Shown here: positions 36,364 through 45,123 of the stretch, piece after piece | How positions within the stretch are numbered: position 1 is the first letter of the stretch | Layout of the letters: each line of letters begins with the position of its first letter | Source: Limnothrix sp. FACHB-406 | GTDB lineage: Bacteria > Cyanobacteriota > Cyanobacteriia > CACIAM-69d | NCBI RefSeq assembly: GCF_014698235.1 | Contig: NZ_JACJSP010000010.1 | Span: 62,001 to 126,000 of the forward strand | Length of the DNA: 64,000 nucleotides | Direction of reading: 5' to 3' | The notes under the pieces: generated by a model | Seen by the model: only the letters and a program-made list of their open reading frames with translations | Told to the model about the DNA's origin: nothing | Database searches by the model: none | Position numbers and translations under genes: made by a program

Positions 36364-37059
36364 CTAGCGAGGGTTGGCGGGCGCTGCGTTGGGGCTGGGG
36401 TTGGGCTGAATTTGGGGTTGGGCTGGCTGGAAGGGTTTTTGCTTGCTGTCCATGATCGGCCGCACCAGGGCAAAGCTAATGCCAAAGGCCGTCATGGCAA
36501 TCAGGGCGATCGCTAAAATGGGCCAAATGCCAGAGCTGGACTCGCCGGAGCCGCCGTTGGGGGTCGATCGCCCAAAGTTGCCCAAGCCTCCCAGCCGGGT
36601 CGATTGCGGTTCGTTGGCGGCTCCATAGAACTCTGCCATGGGTTCCAAGTCTGGCAAGGCGTTCCAATCGCTCACGGCTGCTTGCTGGAACGGATCTCCC
36701 GCGATCGGGGCGTTGGGGGCCAAGGCGGGCTGGGGCGGCCTGGCGGCCATCGGCGGTGGCGGGGCGATCGGGGCGCTGGGCGCAACACTCAAGGGATTGG
36801 GATCTAAGGGGCGCGGGGCATCCTGGGGCGTGGCGTTGGCCCGCAGGGTGGCCACGGCTTCCGCCAAGGCATCCAAGTCCGATCGCAGGCGATCGCGCTG
36901 TTGGGTCAGTTGGGCATTGTGCTTTTGCACCGCTTCCAACATGGCGCGGGTAGCTTGCAGCTCCGAAGCCAATTGGCGATAAACCGCCACGGGAATTGTG
37001 CCTTGGGAACCGCTTGGCCCGGATGACACAAGGGACTTCGGCGAAACGTTGCTATCCAT
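36364..37059 (-). CDS. Single-pass membrane protein with N-terminal coiled coil, unknown
   Basis: A 231-residue protein. Residues 24-75 form a coiled coil (VAVYRQLASELQATRAML, EAVQKHNAQLTQQRDRLRSD). Residues 78-165 are Pro/Ala-rich and disordered. One membrane helix lies at about 183-203 (IWPILAIALIAMTAFGISFAL), followed by a Pro/Gln/Asn-rich tail. The pattern is found in cyanobacterial hypothetical proteins. It is divergent from queF and convergent with ispF. No function can be given. Confidence 0.8.
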   Translation of the reverse strand: MDSNVSPKSLVSSGPSGSQGTIPVAVYRQLASELQATRAMLEAVQKHNAQLTQQRDRLRSDLDALAEAVATLRANATPQDAPRPLDPNPLSVAPSAPIAPPPPMAARPPQPALAPNAPIAGDPFQQAAVSDWNALPDLEPMAEFYGAANEPQSTRLGGLGNFGRSTPNGGSGESSSGIWPILAIALIAMTAFGISFALVRPIMDSKQKPFQPAQPQIQPNPSPNAAPANPR

Positions 37060-37295
37060 AGCTCAACTCAACCCAACGTTGAATAACGGCAAAGACTCCC
37101 GGCCATTATCAACGATCGCCCTCAGGATCGACTGCCCAATCTGGGTTGTGGACTGGCGCGATGTGGATTTCCCGATCGGGCTAGGGCGATCGGCCGCGCG
37201 ATCGCCCGTGGCCGAAATGGGGCTAGTTGGCTGGAGTCAGTCCATCAAGTTTTGTAAACTGTTCTCCAGTCTCGCAACCTCACAGAGCCACAGTC

Positions 37296-37709
37296 ATGAG
37301 CCAAGCCACCGCTGACACCGCCCACGAACCCGTGAAATACGGTGAGCGCCAAATCGAAGAAGGGCAATTGATCACCTTCCCCAATCCGCGGCCGGGTCGG
37401 ATCTATCATGTGCAAATTAGCTTGCCGGAATTTACTTGCAAATGCCCCTTTTCCGGCTATCCCGACTTTGCCAAAATTTCGATCGACTATGTGCCCGATC
37501 AAAAAGTTGTGGAACTGAAGGCGATCAAGCTCTATATCAACAGCTACCGCGATCGCTACATTTCCCACGAGGAATCCATTAACCAAATTTTGGACGACTT
37601 TGTGGCAGCCGCTGATCCGTTGGAAGCGACGATCGTTGGTGATTTTAACCCCCGTGGCAATGTCCACACCGTGGTGGAAGTGCGCCACCAAAAACCCGCC
37701 CAAGCCTAG
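37296..37709 (+). CDS. queF: NADPH-dependent 7-cyano-7-deazaguanine reductase
   Basis: A 137-residue short-type QueF (T-fold) starting at ATG 37296. The catalytic Cys is C50 in FTCKCPFSGYPDF, the Asp of YPDF acts with it, and SHEESINQILDDF carries the NADPH/E-site motif. It reduces preQ0 to preQ1, a step in queuosine synthesis of tRNA. Length fits the YkvM group. No preQ1 riboswitch was recognised upstream. A membrane protein gene follows 21 nt later. Confidence 0.97.
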   Translation: MSQATADTAHEPVKYGERQIEEGQLITFPNPRPGRIYHVQISLPEFTCKCPFSGYPDFAKISIDYVPDQKVVELKAIKLYINSYRDRYISHEESINQILDDFVAAADPLEATIVGDFNPRGNVHTVVEVRHQKPAQA

Positions 37710-37730
37710 CCCAATTTCGGAGTCGATCGC

Positions 37731-38138
37731 GTGAGCCAACCTTGGCGACAAATTACCCAACAACCCTGGGGATCCATGGCCGGTGCGGCGGCCCTCAGCC
37801 TCGCCCTGGCCATGGCGATCGACCAAGGCGTAATTGTCCTGGCCGAAGCCTGGCCGCCCCTCGCGGCGGGGCTGATGGGGTTGGGATCCTGGTCTATTTT
37901 TTTAATCCTGGCGATCGGGCTGGGTGTGGGAGCCTTGGCGGTGCATTGTGCCGAGCGGCTGTTTCCGCAAGTGCGACTCAATGGGGGCAGCCTGTGGACC
38001 CTGGTGGCTTGTGTGGGGGGCGAGCTGGGTCTTTTGAGTTTGTTGCCGTTGCCGGTGTTGCTGATTTCCTTCAGCGAGCTGATGGTGATGGCGATTTTGG
38101 TCGGTGTGTTTTGGCGGGGCCGGGCCCACTGGCGTTGA
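37731..38138 (+). CDS. Small polytopic membrane protein, unknown
   Basis: A 135-residue protein starting with GTG at 37731. It has about four hydrophobic helices (AGAAALSLALAMAIDQGVIVL, SIFLILAIGLGVGALAV, LWTLVACVGGELGLLSL, PVLLISFSELMVMAILVGVF). The 21-nt spacing to queF suggests co-transcription, but there is no evident functional link. I do not recognise a family. Confidence 0.7.
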   Translation: MSQPWRQITQQPWGSMAGAAALSLALAMAIDQGVIVLAEAWPPLAAGLMGLGSWSIFLILAIGLGVGALAVHCAERLFPQVRLNGGSLWTLVACVGGELGLLSLLPLPVLLISFSELMVMAILVGVFWRGRAHWR

Positions 38139-38160
38139 GCCAGATTGCCAGCTTTCCAAG

Positions 38161-38262
38161 ATTTCTAGATTTCTAGAATCCCAATTTCTAAATTTCTAAA
38201 ATCCCAATTTCCAAAATCTAAATTTCTAGACTTCTAGAATCCCAATTTCTAAATTTCTAAAA
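38161..38262. repeat. Duplicated 41-bp block, 61-bp period
   Basis: Two nearly identical 41-bp blocks (38161-38201 and 38222-38262, one mismatch) are built from ATTTCTAGA/AAATTTCTAAAA units. They lie in the 359-bp gap between 38138 and the CHRD gene. Confidence 0.8.
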
Positions 38263-38397
38263 GACTGCATCCAAAACGCGATCGGGTGACGTACTCCAAT
38301 CGAGCGATCGCGCAGGGTGGCTGATCTCAGTGCAGCCTGTTGGTCAATGGGCCTGGTGTGCAATAGGCGCGCAATATTTTTGTGCAACTTTCAATAC

Positions 38398-38437
38398 AAC
38401 CGGCCGTTAGTACAACCGGCCGTTAGTGCAACCGGCC
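38398..38437. repeat. 16-bp tandem repeat, 2.5 copies
   Basis: Units AACCGGCCGTTAGTAC and AACCGGCCGTTAGTGC plus AACCGGCC, 60 bp before the CHRD start. A regulatory role is possible but not shown. Confidence 0.75.
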
Positions 38438-38497
38438 TTGCTTCTGCGCGATCGCCCCGAGGTCTCAAACCCGATTTTGATTTCAGGATGATCTTTC

Positions 38498-39214
38498 ATG
38501 CGCCATAATCCATTGCCCCGTCCTGTTGCCCAAGGTGCTGTTTCTGCCGTTCGCTGGCGATTGTGGGTGCGATCGGCCCTGTTGTTTGTGCTTAGTGGTT
38601 TGTTAACCGTTGTATTTCACGGTTTTGCCCTGGCTCCAGTGGGTGGCCCAGGGGCGGCCTGGGCGGGCGATCGCCCTATGCTCGTGGAAGCGAGCCAGTT
38701 TGGCCCGATGCAGCCAGCAAATTTGCTCGATCGCGCCGTGTATCAAAATCTGCAAGCGGCCAAGGCAACCCTGTTGGCCAGCGGAGCCAAAGCCAGCGAG
38801 CTAAAAACCTTTGTGGCCAAAATGAGCACCGCTGAGACAGTGCCCGTGCGAGCCAACAGCGGCGCTTGGGGAACCGTGGGAGCCGTCCTGTCGGGTAACC
38901 GCTTGGTGGTGCGGGGCAGTTTTCGGGAGCTATCCAGCCCCCTGCGCAACTACGTTACGGATCCCGTTAGCCCCCCGAACCCGAACATCACCTCCGCCTT
39001 TCACATTCACCGAGGCATGGCCACCGAAAATGGCCCTTTCCAATACGCCCTGCAAGTGATGACCGATGACAGTGGCTTACTGGGCAGCGCCATGGGTGAC
39101 TACATGCTCACGGTGGAACAGTTGGATGCGTTGAGCAAGGGGATGCTCTATGTGGATTTGCACACCACTAAAAACCGTGGTGGCGAGCTGCGGGCCGTGT
39201 TGAAGCCGCTTTAG
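38498..39214 (+). CDS. CHRD domain-containing exported protein
   Basis: A 238-residue protein. Residues 20-55 are a signal or anchor segment (WVRSALLFVLSGLLTVVFHGFAL, ending AAWAGD). The CHRD fold occupies about 120-238: SGAWGTVGAVLSGNRLVVRGSF, SAFHIHRGMATENGPF, LTVEQLDALSKGMLYVDLHTTKNRGGELRAVL. CHRD domains bind extracellular partners; bacterial roles are unclear. The gene directly precedes an ECF sigma/anti-sigma pair, 325 bp away, and may be under its control (inference). Confidence 0.88.
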   Translation: MRHNPLPRPVAQGAVSAVRWRLWVRSALLFVLSGLLTVVFHGFALAPVGGPGAAWAGDRPMLVEASQFGPMQPANLLDRAVYQNLQAAKATLLASGAKASELKTFVAKMSTAETVPVRANSGAWGTVGAVLSGNRLVVRGSFRELSSPLRNYVTDPVSPPNPNITSAFHIHRGMATENGPFQYALQVMTDDSGLLGSAMGDYMLTVEQLDALSKGMLYVDLHTTKNRGGELRAVLKPL

Positions 39215-39538
39215 CTTCTCCCTTGGCTGAAGCACGGAGGCGCTCAGCTTTGGGGTTGACGGACTCCCCGCGATCAATCGACGGGGAGCCGGCCGCTGGC
39301 TAGAGTACATCGGGAAATTGCAGAAAGTTAGGGTCTGAAACTCCGCGCTTTTGGAGCGTGCTAGGCTGCAATTGGCCGCGAGGTTCGTGGCTTCAGTCTG
39401 TGGGTTTGCAATTCTCGAGCTGCCTGTGGCGGGGAGAATGCCAACAGCATTACGCAGACCGATGCTTCGCCCGTGGCCCCAGCCCTCAGAGGCCCAGGAT
39501 TGCCGGTATCAAGACAGCCAGATCCACCGCCATTGCCT
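39215..39538. promoter_or_regulatory. Region between CHRD and sigma factor genes
   Basis: A 324-bp gap with a GC-rich inverted stretch around 39257-39295 (GACTCCCCGCG and CGACGGGGAG) that could end the CHRD transcript. No gene is supported. Confidence 0.3.
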
Positions 39539-40174
39539 ATGGATGCCCAATCCCCTGAGCTTGGCTCCGGCCCAGATTGGGCAGCGGAGGAAAAAAGCCA
39601 AGTTGTGGGCCCGCCCGAGCCGAGTGATGCGGTTCTGTGGCAGGCGCTGCGACGGGGGGAGCGGGCCGCCTTGGGGCAGCTCTACGATCGCCATGTGGGG
39701 GTGGTCTATGCGATCGCCCTGCGATTGTTGGGTAATGTGCAGGATGCGGAAGATTTAACTCAGGAAATCTTTTTGCAACTTGGGCGCAGTGCCTATGACC
39801 CCGATCGGGGATCCTTGCGCACATTTTTGGCAATTTTGACGCGATCGCGCGGCCTTGATCGGCTGCGGGCCCAACGCCGGGCGCGGGCTTCCTTGGAAAC
39901 TTGGCAAACGGAACAACAACAGGCCATTGCTCAACCGCCGGATCTGTTGGCGGAGTCGCTCGATCGAGCCGAGACGGCGGCCCAGGTGCGTGCGGCCCTG
40001 GCCCAACTGTCTGAAAATCAGCGCCAAGTTTTGCAGTTAGCCTACAGCGACGGCCTGAGCCAGTCGGCCATTGCCGAGCGCCTTGGTCTTCCCCTCGGAA
40101 CGGTCAAAGCTTGGGCCCGACGGGGATTGCTGAAGCTGCGCCAAACCTTGCAGCCCGCTGTGGAGGATGCCTAG
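39539..40174 (+). CDS. ECF-type RNA polymerase sigma factor
   Basis: A 211-residue sigma-70 family member starting at ATG 39539. Region 2 is present (AALGQLYDRHVGVVYAIALRLLGNVQDAEDLTQEIFL, then RGSLRTFLAILTRSRGLDRLRAQRR), as is region 4 (LAQLSENQRQVLQLAYSDGLSQSAIAERLGLPLGTVKAWARRGLLKL). Region 3 is absent, so it is an ECF (group 4) factor. The overlapping downstream gene is its probable anti-sigma factor. In cyanobacteria such pairs often control envelope stress genes. Confidence 0.95.
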   Translation: MDAQSPELGSGPDWAAEEKSQVVGPPEPSDAVLWQALRRGERAALGQLYDRHVGVVYAIALRLLGNVQDAEDLTQEIFLQLGRSAYDPDRGSLRTFLAILTRSRGLDRLRAQRRARASLETWQTEQQQAIAQPPDLLAESLDRAETAAQVRAALAQLSENQRQVLQLAYSDGLSQSAIAERLGLPLGTVKAWARRGLLKLRQTLQPAVEDA

Positions 40175-41135
40175 CCCCATGACTTCTCCCATCCTTCCCC
40201 CCCATTCCGACGGCTCCAACCCCGTGCCCGAGCCAGCCCCCACCGCTGAACCGTTGGCCAATGCTGACGCAGCCGATCGCGCCCTGGAGCCGATCGAGCC
40301 GATCGAGCCGATCGAGATGGATTGGTTGTTGGCGGGCTATGTGTTGAATGATTTGGATGCGGATGAGGCGGCCGCCCTGGCCCAACGGTGGGATGAGGCG
40401 GCGATTCAACAAACCTTGCAAGAACTGCAAACCAGTTGGGACTTGGTGAACTTGCCTGCGCCCGTGCAGCCTGCTGCTGCCTTGCGATCGCGCATTTTGG
40501 CGGAAGCTGACCCAGCGGCTCGATCGCTGGACTCTGCACCACCGGAGCCATTGGCATTGTCCGCCGCGTCGGATTCGGCTTTACCATCGCCTCCCTTCAC
40601 CCGATCGACCCGATCGACCTGGTGGGCAGAAGTTCAGCAATTGCCTCGTTGGGCCCAGCGGGCCGGTTGGGCGGCGGCGGCGATCATTGCGGCCTTGACG
40701 GCGAGTAATTGGTGGTTGTGGCGATCGTTGCAAACCCAACAGGCCCAAGCGCCCGGCCGCCCGATCGTCGTGGTGTTGCGCACCGCCAATCAGGAATCGC
40801 CTGCTGGCCGAACCAACGCAGCGGTGGCGATCGAGGTTGATCCGTCCCGGATGGTCGGTCGTTTGCGAGTGGATCAATTGCCGCCCCTCGCGCCGGGCAA
40901 GGTCTATGTGCTCTGGACGGTGGTGGATCCCCAGGCTCCATTCACAACGGATCATAAAAATGCCATCTTGACCCATGTGTTTTCGGTGAATCAACCAAGC
41001 GATCGGGTTCAAAATTTAGTGTTGCCGAAGGCTTTTTTAGATCTTGAATATGTCAAGGCGTTGGCCATTTCGGTTGAAGATGCCAAAGCGCCCCAACGCC
41101 ACCAGTCACCGCCCATTTTGATTGAACGTCTTTAA
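40167..41135 (+). CDS. Anti-sigma factor, RskA-like, single membrane span
   Basis: A 322-residue protein overlapping the sigma gene by 8 nt (alternative ATG at 40179). The cytoplasmic part has the anti-sigma-like helix MDWLLAGYVLNDLDADEAAALAQ; no HxxxCxxC zinc motif is present. One membrane helix (AGWAAAAIIAALTASNWWLW, about 170-190) precedes the extracytoplasmic RskA domain (RPIVVVLRTANQ, VGRLRVDQLPPLAPGKVYVLWTV, VLPKAFLDLEYVKALAISVEDA). It likely holds the ECF factor at the membrane until a signal on the outside is sensed. Confidence 0.92.
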   Translation: MPSPMTSPILPPHSDGSNPVPEPAPTAEPLANADAADRALEPIEPIEPIEMDWLLAGYVLNDLDADEAAALAQRWDEAAIQQTLQELQTSWDLVNLPAPVQPAAALRSRILAEADPAARSLDSAPPEPLALSAASDSALPSPPFTRSTRSTWWAEVQQLPRWAQRAGWAAAAIIAALTASNWWLWRSLQTQQAQAPGRPIVVVLRTANQESPAGRTNAAVAIEVDPSRMVGRLRVDQLPPLAPGKVYVLWTVVDPQAPFTTDHKNAILTHVFSVNQPSDRVQNLVLPKAFLDLEYVKALAISVEDAKAPQRHQSPPILIERL

Positions 41136-41188
41136 TCAAGTGCCGCTGATCTAGCCTTCAGTGATCTGAAACTTCAGCCCAGATTTGC

Positions 41189-42100
41189 CTAGGTTCTCGG
41201 ATCCGTTTTCCAAAGCACCATAAAAGCGCCACTACTATTGGTCAGCTTCACCAAACTGAAAAAGAAAGTAATCCCACCGGTATTTTTAGCCATGAACAAT
41301 TTGGATCCGCCGTAGTTGGGATCCATTTCCGTGACTTCAAATCCCAGTTTTTGCGACAGGGTTGGCTCAATGTAATCCAAATAAGCAGCATTGGCAGACA
41401 TTTGAGGAATTGCCAACGAGGCAAAGGCCCCGCGATCGACCAAAATTTGGCCATCGGCTCCCACAAAATCCCCATAAATTCCCTCAGGAATAGTTTCAGG
41501 AATACTGACCATAAATTCCTGAAGCGTGGCCTCATCATTCGTGCCACTTTCCAGCAATTTAGCCAGGATTTCTTTGCTTAATTCATCCACCAATCCCTTG
41601 CCGCTGCCGGTGCTGTCGCCGCCCGCCTGATTCACGGGGGGCGTGTTGACTGGTGGCGTATTGGCTAAGGGATCTTCGCCTTGGGGATCGGGCTTGGGGG
41701 TGGGTTCCGGCTTTGCGGTGGGGGTGGGTTTGGCTGGTTCCGTAGGCTGGGGTTTGGGTTTGGGCGGCGTGGCTACCAACGCGGGCGATCGCCTGGGGGG
41801 CGTGGCTTTGGGCTTTTGGGGCTTCGGTTTTGGGGGCTTGGGCTTGGCGTTTTTGGGTTTTTGAGGCTTCGGTTTTGGGGGGGCGGCGCTCAATTGGGAA
41901 ACCTTAATCACTTCCTTGGGGGGCTGTTTTTCGGTTTCAGTGCGATCGGGTGTGGGCAACATCAACACCGCCACATGCAACCCGATCGCCACAAACAGCA
42001 ATGGCCGATTGCACAGGTTCAGCAAATAGGGAATCGATCGCTGAATCTGTTTCCACTGGTTGGCAGCCCAGGGTAGGGAATCAAGTTTAAAGTTCAGCAT
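41189..42100 (-). CDS. TonB-like protein with Lys-Pro spacer
   Basis: A 303-residue protein from ATG 42100 (42115 also possible). A short cytoplasmic N-terminus and one membrane helix (RPLLFVAIGLHVAVLMLP) are followed by a long Pro/Lys spacer of about 90 residues (PKPKPQKPKNAKPKPPKPKP), as in TonB/TolA proteins that span the periplasm. The C-terminus (about 175-303; LVDELSKEILAKLLESG, YLDYIEPTLSQKLGFEVTEM) is globular but does not show the usual TonB YP motif. ExbB/ExbD partners lie at 47475-49372. It is downstream of pstB on the same strand. Confidence 0.8.
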   Translation of the reverse strand: MLNFKLDSLPWAANQWKQIQRSIPYLLNLCNRPLLFVAIGLHVAVLMLPTPDRTETEKQPPKEVIKVSQLSAAPPKPKPQKPKNAKPKPPKPKPQKPKATPPRRSPALVATPPKPKPQPTEPAKPTPTAKPEPTPKPDPQGEDPLANTPPVNTPPVNQAGGDSTGSGKGLVDELSKEILAKLLESGTNDEATLQEFMVSIPETIPEGIYGDFVGADGQILVDRGAFASLAIPQMSANAAYLDYIEPTLSQKLGFEVTEMDPNYGGSKLFMAKNTGGITFFFSLVKLTNSSGAFMVLWKTDPRT

Positions 42101-42160
42101 TGGTGAAGAACCCATGGGAGGCGATCGTCCAAGTGAGTAATGGCAACCGGTCTAAATAGC

Positions 42161-42240
42161 AATCAAAATCAAAGCCAAAATCAAAGCCAAAATCAAAGTC
42201 AAGGCCAAAGTTAAAATCAAAGCCAAAATCAAAAGCAACG
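42161..42240. repeat. Tandem 12-bp repeat (AATCAAAGCCAA)
   Basis: About six imperfect copies of a 12-bp unit fill the gap between pstB and the TonB-like gene. The minus strand reads as alternating Phe/Asp/Gly codons within a 63-codon frame (42087-42278), which I regard as a product of the repeat. Confidence 0.8.
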
Positions 42241-42284
42241 CCAATTAACAGTTCAGCAATGAATGCTAAAAATCTCAAAATTCT

Positions 42285-43088
42285 TTAGCCAACACTGCCC
42301 GATAAATAGGATTGGGTCAGTGGATCTTGTGGTTCAGCAAACAGCTTTGTCGTTTTTTGAAATTCCACAAGTTTTCCCAAATACATAAAAGCGGCATAGT
42401 CTGAAAACCGTGCTGCCTGCTGCAAGCTGTGGGTCACAATCAAGATCGTGACTTGGGCTTTCAGTTGCCGCATTAATTCTTCAATATGCGCCGTTGACAT
42501 TGGATCCAACGCAGAGGTTGGCTCGTCAAATAACACTAAATCGGGGTTGGTTACGAGGGCACGAGCAATGCAAAGCCGCTGTTGTTGACCACCGGAAAGA
42601 TTAAAAGCCGGCTCTTTTAGGCGATCTTTTACCTCATGCCAAAGGGCGGCTGATTTGAGGGCCGCTTCCACCTTTTCATCCAAGTCCGATCGCTGAGTTC
42701 GACCCTGAACCCGTAAACCGTAGGCTACATTTTCATAAACCGATTTTGGAAAAGGGTTCGGTTTCTGAAAAACCATCCCAATTCGCATCCGCACCTCGAT
42801 CGGGTCAATGGTGGGACTGAGAATATTGTGTCGTTGATCTAAGAGAATTTCGCCCCGATAGCGATTGTTAGGATATAGATCATGCATTCGGTTAAAACAC
42901 CGCAGCAAGGTTGTTTTGCCGCACCCCGAAGGCCCCATGAGGGCTGTAATTTGCCGATCGGGAATCGCAAGGTTGATATCTTTCAGCACCTGGGACTGGC
43001 CGTAGTAGAAATCAAGCGATCGCACTTCGGCTTTAATGGGAAATTGGCTATCAAGTCGCTGCATAGTCTGTGAACTGCTGGTTACCAT
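42285..43088 (-). CDS. pstB: Phosphate ABC transporter ATP-binding protein
   Basis: A 267-residue ATPase. Walker A is [21 protein letters not shown] (GPSGCGKTT, about residues 53-61), signature [16 protein letters not shown], Walker [14 protein letters not shown], switch [24 protein letters not shown], all typical of PstB. It powers high-affinity phosphate uptake through PstC/PstA. The start overlaps the pstA end by 7 nt. No phoU follows. Confidence 0.97.
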   Translation of the reverse strand: MVTSSSQTMQRLDSQFPIKAEVRSLDFYYGQSQVLKDINLAIPDRQITALMGPSGCGKTTLLRCFNRMHDLYPNNRYRGEILLDQRHNILSPTIDPIEVRMRIGMVFQKPNPFPKSVYENVAYGLRVQGRTQRSDLDEKVEAALKSAALWHEVKDRLKEPAFNLSGGQQQRLCIARALVTNPDLVLFDEPTSALDPMSTAHIEELMRQLKAQVTILIVTHSLQQAARFSDYAAFMYLGKLVEFQKTTKLFAEPQDPLTQSYLSGSVG

Positions 43089-44023
43089 TTGATTCCTTGA
43101 CGCAGACGATAGCGGAGATAAATTGCAAGGCCATTCATCAGCAAAGTCATGGTCATTAACACTGTGCCTGCTGCTGCCGCGTTAACCTGAAATTCAGGAT
43201 TGGGCCGAGAAACCCAATTGAACATTTGAATTGGCATCACGGTGAAGGGAGAATTCAACCATTCCCAGGACACAAAAGGTGGCTTGCCTTGAAAAGGAGA
43301 CTCGGGCAAAAAGGCAATGAAGGTTAAAGCACCAATTGTGATCAAGCTAGAGGTTTCACCAATCGCCCGCGACAAACCAATGATCGTTCCCGTCAAAATG
43401 CCCCCGATCGAGTAGGGCAAAACATGGTGCCAAATCACTTGCCATTGGGTGGCTCCCACCGCATAGGCTGCCTCGCGAACCATTTGCGGAATCGATCGCA
43501 AGGACTCTCGCGTGGTCACAATTACGATCGGCAAAATCAACAGCGCCAGCGTGCAACCAGCCGTTAAAACACTACGCCCAAACTTGAATTCATAGACAAA
43601 CACACCCAAGGCCAAGAGTCCATAAATAATGGAAGGAACTCCAGCCAAGTTGGTGACGTTTATCTCAATCAATTCTGACAGCCAATTTTTGCGAGCATAT
43701 TCTTCCAAATAAATACCCGCTGCTACCCCGATCGGCACTGCCACAATGGCAGTCACCGAAATCACTAACAAACTGCCAACCCAAGCGGCTAAAATACCGG
43801 CGCGTTCTGGGCGGCGGCTGGCAAAAGCCGTGAAAAATTCCCAGGTACTGAGCCTTGGCCAGCCACTCATGGCCATATGAATAATCAAGGCTGCCAGGGT
43901 GAACAATGCCACCATAATTGCCACCAAACCCATCACCATAAAGCCCAGATTCAGCAGCTTGCGTTGATGGAGTTGGTGACCCAATTGGGGTGTAATGAGG
44001 TCTGAAAATTTGGCAGCTAACAT
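43082..44023 (-). CDS. pstA: Phosphate ABC transporter permease PstA
   Basis: A 313-residue permease with six predicted membrane helices. The EAA-type loop is in [44 protein letters not shown]. The N-terminal helix ([21 protein letters not shown]) and [15 protein letters not shown] fit PstA. It forms the membrane channel with PstC. Its start overlaps the pstC stop by one base. Confidence 0.97.
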   Translation of the reverse strand: MLAAKFSDLITPQLGHQLHQRKLLNLGFMVMGLVAIMVALFTLAALIIHMAMSGWPRLSTWEFFTAFASRRPERAGILAAWVGSLLVISVTAIVAVPIGVAAGIYLEEYARKNWLSELIEINVTNLAGVPSIIYGLLALGVFVYEFKFGRSVLTAGCTLALLILPIVIVTTRESLRSIPQMVREAAYAVGATQWQVIWHHVLPYSIGGILTGTIIGLSRAIGETSSLITIGALTFIAFLPESPFQGKPPFVSWEWLNSPFTVMPIQMFNWVSRPNPEFQVNAAAAGTVLMTMTLLMNGLAIYLRYRLRQGIKW

Positions 44024-45033
44024 CAGTAACGCTCGCGATAACGTTTTGTCAGTAAGTGACCAATAATGTTCAGGACAAGGGTTAAAAGAACCAGCGTTAA
44101 TCCTGCGGCAAAAATGGTTTGATATTGCAAAGTGCCGTGGGGCAAATCGCCCATACTGACCTGCACAATGTAGGCGGTGATGGTGGCAGCTTGCTCAAAG
44201 GGATTGAAGGTGAGGGTGGGTTGCAACCCCGCCGCGATCGTCACGATCATCGTTTCCCCCAAGGCGCGGGATGTGCCCAAAATATAGGCGGACATAATCC
44301 CGGAAATAGCTGACGGAAACACCACTTTCAACGCCGTTTGTAGCTTGGTTGCCCCCATGGCATAGGATCCCTCGCGCAGGGTATTGGGCACGGCTTGCAT
44401 GGCATCTTCACTGATGGAACTCACCAGCGGAATAATGGCTAATCCCATGACTGCGCCCGCGCTGATCATATTGAAACCAGGGAGCCAAGGAAGCACCTGT
44501 TGCAATAGGGGCGTGACTACCAACAGGGCAAAGTAGCCATAAACAACGCTGGGCACACCGGCTAATAATTCCAGCAGTGGTTTTAGAATTTCGCGCACCG
44601 TGGCGGGTGCAAATTCACTGGAATAAATGGCGATCGCAGTGCCGAAGGGAATGGCAATGAGCAAAGCCACAAAGGTGGTCGTTAAGGTTCCAGACAGCAG
44701 CGGCCAAATGCCATATTTAGGATCGCCAAACAGCGGTGTCCAGCGGGTTTCGGTAATGAATTCCCAAAGGGAAACTTGCTGAAAAAACTGTAGGGATTCA
44801 CCCACCAAAACGTAAAGAATGCCGAGCAGGGTGGCGATCGAAGAGAGGGCCGCCAGCAACAGCAACAGTTCGATCGCCCGTTCAGTCCAGCGCTGTCGAT
44901 CGCGCGATCGCCGCCAAGGGTTGAGGGGAGTTGAATCTCGCAAAGCCATAGGTCTTGATATCAAAGGAGCAAGCGATCGACCCCATCGGCAGACCGCTTG
45001 CCCCAGTTCATTCGGTTTGATTCGCTCAAGCAC
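44023..45033 (-). CDS. pstC: Phosphate ABC transporter permease PstC
   Basis: Up to 336 residues from ATG 45033; ATG 44949 (MALRDSTPLNPW) is an equally reasonable start. Six membrane helices are visible. PstC hallmarks are GTAIAIYSSEFAP, LLELLAGVPSVVYGYFAL and the cytoplasmic loop LREGSYAMGATKLQTALKVVFPSAISGIMSAYILGTSRALGETM. It pairs with PstA. pstS lies 90 bp upstream on the same strand, so pstSCAB is one operon. Confidence 0.96.
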   Translation of the reverse strand: MLERIKPNELGQAVCRWGRSLAPLISRPMALRDSTPLNPWRRSRDRQRWTERAIELLLLLAALSSIATLLGILYVLVGESLQFFQQVSLWEFITETRWTPLFGDPKYGIWPLLSGTLTTTFVALLIAIPFGTAIAIYSSEFAPATVREILKPLLELLAGVPSVVYGYFALLVVTPLLQQVLPWLPGFNMISAGAVMGLAIIPLVSSISEDAMQAVPNTLREGSYAMGATKLQTALKVVFPSAISGIMSAYILGTSRALGETMIVTIAAGLQPTLTFNPFEQAATITAYIVQVSMGDLPHGTLQYQTIFAAGLTLVLLTLVLNIIGHLLTKRYRERY

Positions 45034-45123
45034 TGGGCCACCGTCGCGATCGACCCATAATCCCCAGTGGAGTTCGATCGATGCGCAGTTGCCCAGAGCC
45101 GCCTGCTATCTGGGCGATCGAGC

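Noticed and set aside
37060-37295. Possible preQ1 riboswitch before queF
   Set aside because: I found no preQ1-type hairpin with a downstream A-rich tail near the start codon.
42087-42278. 63-codon frame with alternating Phe/Asp/Gly
   Set aside because: Explained by the 12-bp tandem repeat; kept as a low-interest observation only.
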